Source of the DNA: JAKANM01 sp964356495
GTDB taxonomy: Bacteria > Patescibacteriota > Patescibacteriia > Magasanikbacterales > GWA2-37-8
NCBI GenBank assembly: GCA_964356495.1
Contig: CAYHHR010000016.1
Coordinates: 1-19,099 of the forward strand
Length of the DNA: 19,099 bases
Direction of reading: 5' to 3'
Each line of letters opens with the position of its first letter. The stretch's first letter is position 1. The position numbers and the translations under genes were made by a program. The notes under the pieces were generated by a model. The model did not search any database. It worked only from the letters and a program-made list of their open reading frames with translations, and was not told the DNA's origin. Positions 1 through 6,313 of this stretch are shown here, piece by piece.

Positions 1-1
1 T

Positions 2-1165
2 CTCATCGCGTCGGTACTCGAGGCCGGCGGATACAAAGTCGGGCTCCTTAGCACTGTTGAATTTCAGATTGGCGAAAAACGCTGGTTGAATAATAAGAAA
101 ATGACCATGCTCGGCCGCGGGCAAATTCAAAAAATGCTGGGGCAGATGGTGAACAAAAAATGTACTCATGCCATAATTGAGACTTCATCGGAAGGGATTC
201 TGCAGTGTCGGCATCTCGGATTGAATTATGATGTGGCGGTATTCACCAATCTCGGCACCGAACATTCCGAACGCCACGGCGGTTATGAAAATTTACGCGC
301 CGCGAAAGGCAAAATGTTCGCGTCGCTATCGACTAAATCAAGAAAAAAAATTAATGGTAAAATTATTCCGAAAGTCATCGTAGCGAACGGCGACGATCCG
401 GAGGCTAATTTTTTTCTTTCATTTCCAGCCGATAAAAAATATTTCTTCAGCCTCGAACAAAATCACGTGGCCGTCGAAGGGGTAGAAGCGGTAGTCGGCA
501 GGATCGAAGGCGAACGCCACGGATTCACGATCGGCGGCGACCTGTATAAATTAAGTTTGATTGGAAAGTTCAACTGTGAAAACGCTCTGGCCGCGGCAGT
601 CGTCGGAAAATCATTTGGAATCTCGCCGAAACAAATTGCGGACGGCCTGCTGATGGTTGAGCTCGTGCCGGGAAGAATGGAATTTATCGATGAGGGTCAG
701 CCGTTCAAGGTGGTGGTGGATTATGCTCACGAACCTTTGAGCTTCACGGCCTTGTTTACCACTCTGAGAAATTTAACCGGTGGAAAATTAATTGCGGTTG
801 TCGGATCGGATGGCGGCGGGCGGGATATATCAAAAAGAGAGCGCATGGGTGAAATTGCCGGACGTTTGGCGGATATCGTGGTAATCACCGACGTAAATTG
901 TTATGATGAGAATCCGTCTGTCATCGCGGAGATGCTCGCAAAAGGCGCGCGCCAGGCCGGAAAAGTTGACGGCAAGGATTTGTTCATCAATATTGATCGG
1001 CGCGCGTCGATGAAGCAGGCGTTTAAATTGGCAAAGCCGGGTGACGTGGTGACGGTCGTGGCAAAAGGTACCGAGCCGTACATCGGCGTTGCCAGTGGCA
1101 AAAAAATTCCTTGGGATGATCGTAAAATCAGCCGCGAATTAATAAGGGAAATTTATGTATCGTGA
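2..1165 (+). CDS. murE: MurE-like UDP-N-acetylmuramyl tripeptide ligase, 5'-truncated by window edge
   Basis: Mur-family ligase that adds the third stem-peptide residue to UDP-MurNAc-L-Ala-D-Glu in the cytoplasm, using ATP. The frame is open from base 2, so the gene starts upstream; 387 residues are visible. The P-loop (GTxGKTT) expected just before the first visible residues is outside the window. Seen: TSSEG, then TNLGTEHSERHGGYENLRAAKGKMF, split here as TNLGTEHSERHG and AAKGKMF (the Mur central domain pattern), GRMEF, VVVDYAHEP, GSDGGGRD and KRERMGEIA. These match the central and C-terminal ligase domains of MurE. The amino-acid-selecting block reads TDVNCYDENP (nt 887-916), where E. coli-type enzymes have DNPR, so the substrate (meso-DAP, Lys or other) cannot be read off. 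An internal TTG at 86 is not a start. It overlaps the next gene by 11 bp, indicating translational coupling. MurE is clearly the closest class; the exact substrate is open. Confidence 0.88.
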   Translation, partial: LIASVLEAGGYKVGLLSTVEFQIGEKRWLNNKKMTMLGRGQIQKMLGQMVNKKCTHAIIETSSEGILQCRHLGLNYDVAVFTNLGTEHSERHGGYENLRAAKGKMFASLSTKSRKKINGKIIPKVIVANGDDPEANFFLSFPADKKYFFSLEQNHVAVEGVEAVVGRIEGERHGFTIGGDLYKLSLIGKFNCENALAAAVVGKSFGISPKQIADGLLMVELVPGRMEFIDEGQPFKVVVDYAHEPLSFTALFTTLRNLTGGKLIAVVGSDGGGRDISKRERMGEIAGRLADIVVITDVNCYDENPSVIAEMLAKGARQAGKVDGKDLFINIDRRASMKQAFKLAKPGDVVTVVAKGTEPYIGVASGKKIPWDDRKISRELIREIYVS

Positions 1166-1793
1166 GCGAAATTTAGCTCTGCGCGCGGATGAAACAGTGG
1201 TAAACATTATTCGCCCATCCGGAGCGAGGCATTTTTTGAAAATTATGCTGGGTTTTTGCATGATAACTATCAACGCTTTTTTTACTTTTTGGCTTTGGCG
1301 GCAGGGGATTGAAGGAAAAATATTTTACGCGGTAGTCTGGATGCTGGGGGTTTATCTTTTGCTCTACGGCGCGTTATTTCAGCGTTCAAATTTTTTGGTC
1401 GTAACAACCGAACGCGTTTTTGATATTCATCGCGAGTCTTTTTTTGATGAAACAATCTCAGCTCTGTCATTCATTGACATATCAGATATTGTTGTAGAGC
1501 AGAGGGGTGTGTTTGCCTCCTTGTTCAATTACGGAATACTGACGCTTCATCCGCGCGAGGGGAAATTTCATTTTGAAATCGATAAAATTCCCGAGCCTGC
1601 CAGGGTGCGGAATTTATTATTGGAACGCCGGGAAGGAGCGCGCATGGCAAATCGACTTAAGGAAAAAGACGAAGTCTACAAACGTTTTGTAAATTTTCTG
1701 CCTCAGTATTCGGAATCCGAGCTGACTTTGCTTTATGAGAAGGTCCATGGCCAACTTTTGCGTCTCGCGAAGCCCGCTTCGGAAAAACCTTAA
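1155..1793 (+). CDS. Membrane protein with bacterial PH-like domain
   Basis: A 212-residue protein with two hydrophobic segments, about residues 27-48 and 55-74, forming an N-terminal membrane hairpin. A soluble region follows that reads like a bacterial pleckstrin-homology (bPH/DUF304-type) fold: FLVVTTERVFDIHRES (residues about 80-95), then a short beta-rich stretch with DISDIVVEQRG and a final FEIDKIPEPARVRNLL helix. Such proteins are widespread and functionally vague; the charged C-terminal tail (residues 170-212) probably lies in the cytoplasm. The start ATG lies inside the end of the MurE-like gene (11-bp overlap), so the two are probably cotranscribed. No Shine-Dalgarno sequence is obvious. 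The fold call is from sequence pattern only; the function is unknown. Confidence 0.7.
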   Translation: MYRERNLALRADETVVNIIRPSGARHFLKIMLGFCMITINAFFTFWLWRQGIEGKIFYAVVWMLGVYLLLYGALFQRSNFLVVTTERVFDIHRESFFDETISALSFIDISDIVVEQRGVFASLFNYGILTLHPREGKFHFEIDKIPEPARVRNLLLERREGARMANRLKEKDEVYKRFVNFLPQYSESELTLLYEKVHGQLLRLAKPASEKP

Positions 1794-1800
1794 AAAGTGA

Positions 1801-1806
1801 TATACT
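1801..1806 (+). promoter_or_regulatory. Possible extended -10 element (TGA-TATACT) before the FtsB-like gene
   Basis: TATACT preceded by TG one base upstream forms an extended -10. The matching -35 position (1778-1783, TTCGGA) is poor. The predicted transcript start would lie only about 9 bases before the ATG at 1822, giving a very short leader. It may be an internal promoter at the end of the preceding gene; this is a weak call. Confidence 0.35.
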
Positions 1807-1821
1807 AAACCCAGCCTTTGT

Positions 1822-2220
1822 ATGAACAATAAGACTGGCATGATTGGAAAAATTTTTTCTTCACGCGCGTTTTTTCTGACGGGTGTTTTGATTTTGTTAA
1901 TTCTAAGCGTGGCTTATCTAAGGGCGTACTATCAAAATTATCAGATTCAGGGAGAAATCAAACAGATGCTTGATGAATCATCGCGTATAGAAAATAAAAA
2001 TGCCGAACTGCGCGCCTTGCTCGAAAGAGTAAAGCAAAATGACTATGTTGAGGAGAAGGCGAGAACGGAACTTGGGTTAATCAAGGAAGGTGAAAAGGAA
2101 ACAATTATACTTGGTAATCGCGCAAAATCCGGCAGTGGACAGACCGAAACGACTATGTTAGAATCAAAACGTCTTTCTAATCCACGCGAGTGGTGGAATT
2201 ACTTTTTTACTCATAAATAA
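1822..2220 (+). CDS. FtsB/DivIC-like septum formation initiator protein
   Basis: A 132-residue bitopic membrane protein of the FtsB/DivIC (septum formation initiator) type. In the divisome such proteins pair with FtsL/FtsQ partners through a periplasmic or extracellular coiled coil and help activate septal peptidoglycan synthesis. Seen: a short cytoplasmic N-terminus, a single transmembrane helix (about residues 14-36), a coiled-coil stretch (about 38-78, QNYQIQGEIKQMLDESSRIENKNAELRALLERVKQND, key heptads only), and the family-typical YVEEKARTELGLIKEGE block. The C-terminal tail (residues 100-132) is polar and unassigned. It starts 28 bp after the PH-like gene and ends 7 bp before the foldase gene. 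No clear Shine-Dalgarno sequence is visible; an alternative ATG lies at residue 7 (nt 1840). The gene could equally be called ftsB or divIC, so no symbol is given. Confidence 0.8.
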   Translation: MNNKTGMIGKIFSSRAFFLTGVLILLILSVAYLRAYYQNYQIQGEIKQMLDESSRIENKNAELRALLERVKQNDYVEEKARTELGLIKEGEKETIILGNRAKSGSGQTETTMLESKRLSNPREWWNYFFTHK

Positions 2221-2227
2221 AAGCTAT

Positions 2228-3247
2228 ATGAATTCAATTGGAGAAAAAATCAAGGCCTTAACGCAAAAAAAATTAACCAAAAACCAGAAAATTTTTTTAA
2301 CAGGTTTTTTGGGATTTTTGGGTTTGGTATTATTGGCCGGTCTCGGGACCGGAGTTTATCGGGTCTATGCCCAGACGAAAACAGACCGTTTTACCGTAGC
2401 GGTCGCGTCAATCCTCAGGTTGCCGATAGCCAAGGTTAATGGCGTACCGGTGCTATATACTGATTATGCCGATGATTTGAGGGCAATTACGGTGATGCGC
2501 GATTATGACAAGGCAAATAATGGCCAGGCGGCCGCGTTGACTGATGAAAAATTATCAGATCAGGTTTTGTTCCGTCAGGTCAACAATATTCTGATCAACG
2601 ATTTGGCAAGAAAAAACAGTATCGCTGTTGAAGCGAAAGATATTGATAAAGTAAAAACTGACATTCTTCAAAAAGAATTTCAGACTCTGACCGCGGCCGA
2701 GAAGGCAATTCATGATCGTTATGGCTGGACACTGTCGATCTTCGAAAAGAAAGTGATCGCGCCTTTTGTCCTACAGGGTAAGCTGGCAGAAAAAATAAAA
2801 AGCGACCCCGCCATAAAGGAACAGCTTCGCGCGCGGGCGCAAAAGGTTCTTGATGAAGTAAAAGCCGGTGGAAATTTTGCGACCTTAGCCGAGAAGTATG
2901 GCGAGGATGGTACCGCCCAACGCGGAGGGGATCTTGGTTGGTTTGCGAAAGAGGAGATGGTTCCTGAATTTGAAAGCGTCGCGTTTGGGTTGAAAAAAGG
3001 AGAATTGTCTCCGACTCTGGTTGAAACTCGTTTTGGTTTTCATATTCTCCAGGTAGAAGATATGAAATCTGAAAAAACCAAGGATGCAAAAGGTAAATCA
3101 ATTTCAAAGGCTTCGGTAAAGGCCAGACACATTTTGATAATGTTTCCGACCATCGAGCGGTTGCTAAGCGACGACCTTAAAAAAGCTACCATTAATGTTT
3201 ACGGCAAGGTTCATAATCCGTTTGCCGATTTACTAAAGGTAAAATAA
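2228..3247 (+). CDS. Membrane-anchored parvulin-type peptidyl-prolyl isomerase (SurA/PrsA-like)
   Basis: A 339-residue extracytoplasmic folding factor. A signal anchor occupies about residues 22-48. A SurA_N/PrsA-like helical region follows (residues 65-195; IAKVNGVPVLYTDYADDL is the usual opening). The parvulin (rotamase) domain spans about residues 200-277, with GGNFATLAEKYGED, GGDLGWF, MVPEFESVAFGLKKGELSP and TRFGFHILQVED. The domain lacks its usual first strand (ARHILV) at the N-terminal side. That strand instead appears at its C-terminal end as KARHILIMF (residues 298-306), followed by a short helix. This suggests a circularly permuted parvulin or a second, incomplete one. The gene starts 7 bp after the FtsB-like gene and is probably the last of that operon. 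The likely role is assistance of secreted or membrane protein folding. Confidence 0.85.
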   Translation: MNSIGEKIKALTQKKLTKNQKIFLTGFLGFLGLVLLAGLGTGVYRVYAQTKTDRFTVAVASILRLPIAKVNGVPVLYTDYADDLRAITVMRDYDKANNGQAAALTDEKLSDQVLFRQVNNILINDLARKNSIAVEAKDIDKVKTDILQKEFQTLTAAEKAIHDRYGWTLSIFEKKVIAPFVLQGKLAEKIKSDPAIKEQLRARAQKVLDEVKAGGNFATLAEKYGEDGTAQRGGDLGWFAKEEMVPEFESVAFGLKKGELSPTLVETRFGFHILQVEDMKSEKTKDAKGKSISKASVKARHILIMFPTIERLLSDDLKKATINVYGKVHNPFADLLKVK

Positions 3248-3266
3248 TTATTTCAAGGGAGGGGCG

Positions 3267-3292
3267 CCCGCCTTCGCCAATGCTTCGGCGGG
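3267..3292. repeat. GC-rich palindromic element before tRNA-Gly
   Basis: The arms CCCGCC and GGCGGG enclose a 14-base loop. The right arm runs into GCGGGTA (3289-3295), the same seven bases that open the tRNA-Gly acceptor stem three bases later (3298-3304). It follows the foldase stop codon but has no T-run, so it is a REP-like palindrome rather than a clear terminator. Confidence 0.55.
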
Positions 3293-3297
3293 TAAAT

Positions 3298-3368
3298 GCG
3301 GGTATAGTATAGTGGTAATATGTATCCTTCCCAAGGATAAGCTACGGGTTCGATTCCCGTTACCCGCT
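3298..3368 (+). tRNA. tRNA-Gly(CCC)
   Basis: A 71-nt cloverleaf. Acceptor arms are GCGGGTA (3298-3304) and TACCCGC (3361-3367), with discriminator T3368. The anticodon stem TATCC/GGATA encloses loop TTCCCAA, giving anticodon CCC at 3330-3332 (reads GGG). The T stem is ACGGG/CCCGT around TTCGATT. CCA is not encoded. The acceptor, anticodon and T stems pair perfectly; the D stem GTAT/ATAT includes one G-T pair. Confidence 0.95.
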
Positions 3369-3370
3369 CA

Positions 3371-3396
3371 AAAATATAGGCTTCGCCGTATATTTT
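3371..3396 (+). terminator. Hairpin after tRNA-Gly, possible terminator
   Basis: AAAATATAGGC pairs with GCC-G-TATATTTT, with one bulged G and a TTC loop. The 3' arm ends in TTTT, so it could end the tRNA-Gly transcript, but the stem is AT-rich and the T-run is part of the stem. This is a moderate-to-weak call. Confidence 0.4.
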
Positions 3397-3397
3397 C

Positions 3398-3447
3398 TTC
3401 GCTCACTCGGAAACAAGAATAAATTCTAGTTTCACTCATTCGCTCGA
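3398..3447. repeat. Structured intergenic palindrome, copy A (related to the 55-bp element at 9395)
   Basis: The outer stem GAAAC/GTTTC (3410-3414, 3429-3433), an A-A mismatch and the inner stem AGAAT/ATTCT enclose an AA turn. It is flanked on the left by TTCGCTCACTCG and on the right by ACTCATTCGCTCG. The element at 9395-9449 has the same plan with different stem bases (GATATG/CATATC and TAAAT/ATTTA), so the structure seems conserved more than the sequence. Confidence 0.5.
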
Positions 3448-3455
3448 AAATAAAG

Positions 3456-3482
3456 CGGCCGGAGGTGTGAACACTCCGGCCG
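3456..3482. terminator. GC-rich hairpin, copy 1 of the GCCGGAGGTG family
   Basis: The arms CGGCCGGAG-G-TG and CACTCCGGCCG close a TGAA loop with one bulged G. It lies 13 bases past the stop of the degenerate paralogue. Read on the minus strand it is followed by CTTTATTTT, fitting an intrinsic terminator for that gene. Confidence 0.65.
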
Positions 3483-3495
3483 TATGCGTTTTGCT

Positions 3496-4449
3496 TTAGA
3501 TCATGCCTCCGAGCGACTGAATATAGGCATTTAAGCATTTAGACTTTTGTTCCTTGATGACCTTTGTCCCTTGTTTGGCGTAACGTATCTCGATGTATTT
3601 GAAGATAGCGTGGACGGTGAGCTGGACTTGCCGGCTGGACCGTTCCGTATCGGATAGCGCCGGGCCAAAGATTTCATCAAGTTCTTTGTCGTATCCAGGA
3701 GCATTAGGAAACGCCAAATTGTCTTTATCGATCTTGACGAATTTCACGTACGCCATGAGCAGTTTGTCGTAAGGCTTGCCGCCGAACTTGCTCATCAGTC
3801 GGTTTTTGAAGTCATGCATTTTGACGACTTCGTCCGCGATTACGACGTCCTTGCCGTTTTGTTTCTCGGCTTCACCTGCGAGATTTCTGGCCAGACTACC
3901 CCACTGAAGCAGAATGATGCCTTCCCATTTCGGACTGATCGGTTCAGTGTGCCTGAGGAACAGGTATGAGCGGTTAGGTTTATCAAATAGGATGAACGCT
4001 GCGATCGCCGCCGGGTTCTTCAGGGTGAGCGCCAGGAACGGGGATTTTTTCAGATCATCCGCCGTTACGACCGGCATAATCAGCGGCTGAGGCATATCTT
4101 TATCATCCTCAAGGAGCTGGAACGATGGATTCTCGGCGGAAGGATTATCGAGTTTTGCTGTGACGCTGTTTTTGCGCAAGTAGGCCATTACCTTGGCGGC
4201 GTATTCATCGTCCGTTTCATTCACAATGGAATTTCCAGCGGAGAGCCACTCGCCGCGAATCTTCAGAAGTTCCCTGCGGAACTCGCTGTTTTTTCTTTCG
4301 GTCTCGGGATCATTTTGGTGTATCAATGCATCAAGAGTCATTGGCCCCAACGAGCCTTCGCTCCTGTCTATGCAGGCCTCGCTATCGGTCGGAAACATCA
4401 TCACCAACATCGAAATCGCAACCAGTGCTGTTATGACGTGATTCTTCAT
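3496..4449 (-). CDS. Secreted paralogue of the HExxH family with lost active site
   Basis: A 317-residue exported protein homologous to the three genes at 4533-8329 but predicted to be non-catalytic. The start at 4449 is chosen because ATG follows AAGGAG at good spacing; a longer frame to 4491 would begin inside a hairpin. A signal peptide covers residues 1-25 (hydrophobic 5-19), ending SEAC. Homology shows in WLSAGNSIVNETDDEYAA versus the WLAE-TDD-EA block of the others, in DEIFGP near residue 260, in FKYIEIRY versus AFRYID, and in DEVVKMHDFKNRL..KFGG versus DEV-AYE-E-RLLDK-GG. Where the relatives have HEGSHARN it has QWGSLARN (residues 182-189), so both His and the Glu are gone, as is the AYE of the second block. 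It has no promoter of its own in the short gap upstream, so it is probably read through from the next gene. Possible roles are regulator, decoy or inactive binding partner (inference). Confidence 0.75.
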   Translation of the reverse strand: MKNHVITALVAISMLVMMFPTDSEACIDRSEGSLGPMTLDALIHQNDPETERKNSEFRRELLKIRGEWLSAGNSIVNETDDEYAAKVMAYLRKNSVTAKLDNPSAENPSFQLLEDDKDMPQPLIMPVVTADDLKKSPFLALTLKNPAAIAAFILFDKPNRSYLFLRHTEPISPKWEGIILLQWGSLARNLAGEAEKQNGKDVVIADEVVKMHDFKNRLMSKFGGKPYDKLLMAYVKFVKIDKDNLAFPNAPGYDKELDEIFGPALSDTERSSRQVQLTVHAIFKYIEIRYAKQGTKVIKEQKSKCLNAYIQSLGGMI

Positions 4450-4474
4450 GGCGTGACTCCTTGAGAAATACAGA

Positions 4475-4498
4475 GCCGGAGGTGCAAACACCCCCGGC
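4475..4498. terminator. GC-rich hairpin, copy 2, between two paralogues
   Basis: GCCGGAGGTG pairs with CACCCCCGGC (one A-C mismatch) around CAAA. On the minus strand it lies after the 4533 gene and is followed by CTGTATTTC, a poor U-tract. It may therefore be a leaky terminator that allows expression of the degenerate paralogue downstream. Confidence 0.55.
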
Positions 4499-4532
4499 CA
4501 TTTTATTTTCCCGCTTTTGTTAGTTGAGGCAG

Positions 4533-5462
4533 CTATTTCTTCGACCCGGAACGGTGTAGGTCGATGTAGACCGCCGCCTTCATATTCTCCGCGAATTTTT
4601 TGTTCGGGGAGTTCCTGTCAACGTATCTGAACGCCAATTCCAAGCTGAATTCGTACCAGAGATATTTTCTTTCGAGTTCCCCGGTCGGTTTGAAGACTTC
4701 TTCGAAGACCGCGTTAATTTTGCGTTCTTCATCATCCTGGTCCTTTTTGGACATCGGTGTTTTTTTGCGCTCAAGTCTGGTGATTTGACTCATGATTAGC
4801 GACGTATATTTCTCGCCGCCAATCTTGTCGAGTAGTCTGTGCTCGAACTCATAGGCGCGCACTTCATCGAGCGCGATTTCAAACCTAGTTTTAGAGGGAG
4901 CGTTGCTTGGCAGCGCGTAGTATTGTTTGACGTGCATCCCTTCATGGAGAATTAGGAACGCCTTCCAGGTATTTGATGTTTTCTCTTTATTTTTGAGTAT
5001 CATCAACGGAGGCGGATCTCCCTGTACGAGATAGCCTACACCATCCATCTCGTTATCAATTGCTTTAAGGTAGGGGAAATCATCAAGCTCATTCCCCTCA
5101 ACTATGAGCAGCGGAATTGGTCGTTTTTTGTTTGAGTGATCAAAAGAAACAATTTTGGGGCCGATTGTCATGTAAGTGACGACATTGTCGTTCAGAAGAT
5201 TGCTGATCTCGCGCGCTTCGGCGTCGTCGGTTTTTTCAGCGAGCCAGCTGGCGGCGGAGAGAAATTCCTTCTGGACCTCTTGACGATGTTTGTATTCGGC
5301 CTCGATTCTTTGGAAGAATGAGTCAGGGTCACTGCTGGTTGCCTGCTGATTCACGGCAACGTCAGCCGGACGGACGTCGCTCGCGACAGTGCTGCAGGCG
5401 AAGGTGAAAATGGCTAATCCCGCCATTATTACGCTTGCGAACAGTTTCTTTGAGTTCAACAC
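4533..5462 (-). CDS. Putative secreted HExxH metallopeptidase, paralogue 2
   Basis: A 309-residue exported protein with a zinc-peptidase-like active site. The start is GTG at 5462, preceded by AAGAGG six bases upstream. The signal sequence covers residues 1-23 and ends FTFAC, a possible but imperfect lipobox. The HEGMH motif (residues 173-177) lies in the helix FLILHEGMHVKQYY. A second conserved block, DEVRAYEFEHRLLDKIGGEKY (DEVRAYE at 199-205), could supply the third metal ligand, as in gluzincin-type peptidases. A conserved N-terminal block is HRQEVQKEFLSAASWLAE. It has its own promoter at 5517-5545 and a GC hairpin downstream. The family is not recognised beyond the motif, and peptidase activity is inferred. 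Substrates could be cell-wall or host-associated proteins, but nothing in the sequence decides this. Confidence 0.72.
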   Translation of the reverse strand: MLNSKKLFASVIMAGLAIFTFACSTVASDVRPADVAVNQQATSSDPDSFFQRIEAEYKHRQEVQKEFLSAASWLAEKTDDAEAREISNLLNDNVVTYMTIGPKIVSFDHSNKKRPIPLLIVEGNELDDFPYLKAIDNEMDGVGYLVQGDPPPLMILKNKEKTSNTWKAFLILHEGMHVKQYYALPSNAPSKTRFEIALDEVRAYEFEHRLLDKIGGEKYTSLIMSQITRLERKKTPMSKKDQDDEERKINAVFEEVFKPTGELERKYLWYEFSLELAFRYVDRNSPNKKFAENMKAAVYIDLHRSGSKK

Positions 5463-5516
5463 GGTGTGCCTCTTTGTTTGGGGTTGTCAACGAACGTCTA
5501 TTTCGGGTGAATTTCT

Positions 5517-5545
5517 ACTATACCTAGTGGATCTGAACACGTCAA
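5517..5545 (-). promoter_or_regulatory. Promoter of paralogue 2 (TTGACG-17-TATAGT)
   Basis: On the minus strand, -35 TTGACG (5540-5545), a 17-bp spacer and -10 TATAGT (5517-5522) preceded by CTAGG. The CTAGGTATAGT core is shared exactly with the promoters of paralogues 3 and 4. It lies back to back with the plus-strand promoter at 5619. Confidence 0.8.
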
Positions 5546-5618
5546 TTTTAAATGTCAATACATTCTTGTTTGTAGTGGCTATTTTGCCTTGAGTTAGCCC
5601 AAAACCCCTATTTGGCTA

Positions 5619-5647
5619 TTGACAAGTTATCCGTTTTGTGATAAACT
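5619..5647 (+). promoter_or_regulatory. Promoter of the secreted murein-hydrolase-like gene
   Basis: -35 TTGACA (5619-5624), a 17-bp spacer and -10 TAAACT (5642-5647). The predicted transcript start near 5654 gives a leader of about 58 bases to the ATG at 5712. The same TTGACA-17-TAAACT pair occurs before tRNA-Asn (15596-15624). Confidence 0.7.
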
Positions 5648-5665
5648 CACCCGTTCTGCAAATTA

Positions 5666-5699
5666 TGGATACCTGTTAAAAGGTATCTTTTTTAACAGT
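5666..5699 (+). promoter_or_regulatory. Two mutually exclusive hairpins in the leader, attenuator-like
   Basis: Hairpin A pairs GATACC with GGTATC around TGTTAAAA and is followed by TTTTTT, as in an intrinsic terminator. Hairpin B pairs TGTTAAAA with TTTTAACA and would use both the loop of A and its U-run. The two cannot form together. No ligand-binding domain or leader peptide is recognised; regulation is inferred from the geometry only. Confidence 0.4.
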
Positions 5700-5711
5700 A
5701 AACATATAAAT

Positions 5712-6254
5712 ATGAATACAAAAAACAAGAAAATTTATTCGTTAATTGCTGGGATATTGGTAACGTTCGCGCTTTTAGCGCCGTCAGCGTCATGGGCCAA
5801 AGGAGGAACGATACAGCTGGCCGATACCTTTAATCCGTTGGCCTATTTGAGCGATCTTGCTGCTTCGAACCAGCTTGATGCCGATCGCGCGAAAAGATTG
5901 GATGATTATTTCGACAAACGCGACATGCCGCTTGCCGGCTATGGCGCGAAATTTGTCGAGGTCGCGCAAAAGTGTAATCTTGATTGGCGGCTTTTACCGG
6001 CGATTTCCGTTCGTGAATCGTCCGGCGGCAAACGTCTTATGAACAAGAACCCGTTCGGTTGGGGATCGGCAAAAATTAAATTCTATAACTTTGAGGACGC
6101 GATTGAAACCGTAAGTGATAATTTGTGCGGCTACAATTTAGCCACGGCAAAATATTACAAAGATAAAACCATCCTTCGGCAACTCTGGTATTATAACGGT
6201 TCGGTGATGCCGAGCTATCCGCAGGAAGTGCTTGATATTATGGATATAATGTAA
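5712..6254 (+). CDS. Secreted lysozyme/glucosaminidase-like murein hydrolase
   Basis: A 180-residue exported protein. The ATG at 5712 is chosen because it opens a classic signal peptide (NTKNKKIYSLIAGILVTFAL, then APSASWA with cleavage after about residue 26); the longer frame from 5619 begins inside the promoter. The mature part has YGAKFVEVAQKCNLDWRLLP, then AISVRESSGGK with a Glu in the position of the catalytic acid of SLT/glucosaminidase-type folds, then NKNPFGWGS, and a C-terminal YYNGSVMPSYPQEVLDIM. This is the pattern of small lysozyme-like lytic transglycosylases or glucosaminidases, which cut peptidoglycan glycan strands. It is divergent from the flanking HExxH genes and has its own promoter and a strong terminator. 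FtsE and FtsX, whose known role is to activate wall hydrolases, lie 2.4 kb downstream; a link is speculation. No clear Shine-Dalgarno sequence. Confidence 0.75.
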   Translation: MNTKNKKIYSLIAGILVTFALLAPSASWAKGGTIQLADTFNPLAYLSDLAASNQLDADRAKRLDDYFDKRDMPLAGYGAKFVEVAQKCNLDWRLLPAISVRESSGGKRLMNKNPFGWGSAKIKFYNFEDAIETVSDNLCGYNLATAKYYKDKTILRQLWYYNGSVMPSYPQEVLDIMDIM

Positions 6255-6260
6255 ATGATG

Positions 6261-6296
6261 AGCCGGAGGTCTGAACTAGACCCCCGGCTTTTTTTT
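6261..6296 (+). terminator. Strong intrinsic terminator, GC-rich hairpin copy 3
   Basis: AGCCGGAGGTCT pairs with AGACCCCCGGCT (one mismatch) around a 5-base loop and is followed by eight T (6289-6296). It ends the murein-hydrolase-like transcript and may also work for the minus-strand paralogue 3, which ends at 6314. Confidence 0.88.
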
Positions 6297-6313
6297 CGAC
6301 CGAAAAGAGGCGG

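Noticed and set aside
2595..3107. A 170-residue open frame on the minus strand inside the parvulin gene
   Set aside because: It is antisense to a well-supported domain, has no recognisable domain, no ribosome site, and composition typical of a shadow frame.
4450..4491. Longer N-terminus for the degenerate paralogue, starting at 4491
   Set aside because: It starts inside the hairpin at 4475-4498; the ATG at 4449 has an AAGGAG ribosome site and opens directly into a signal peptide.
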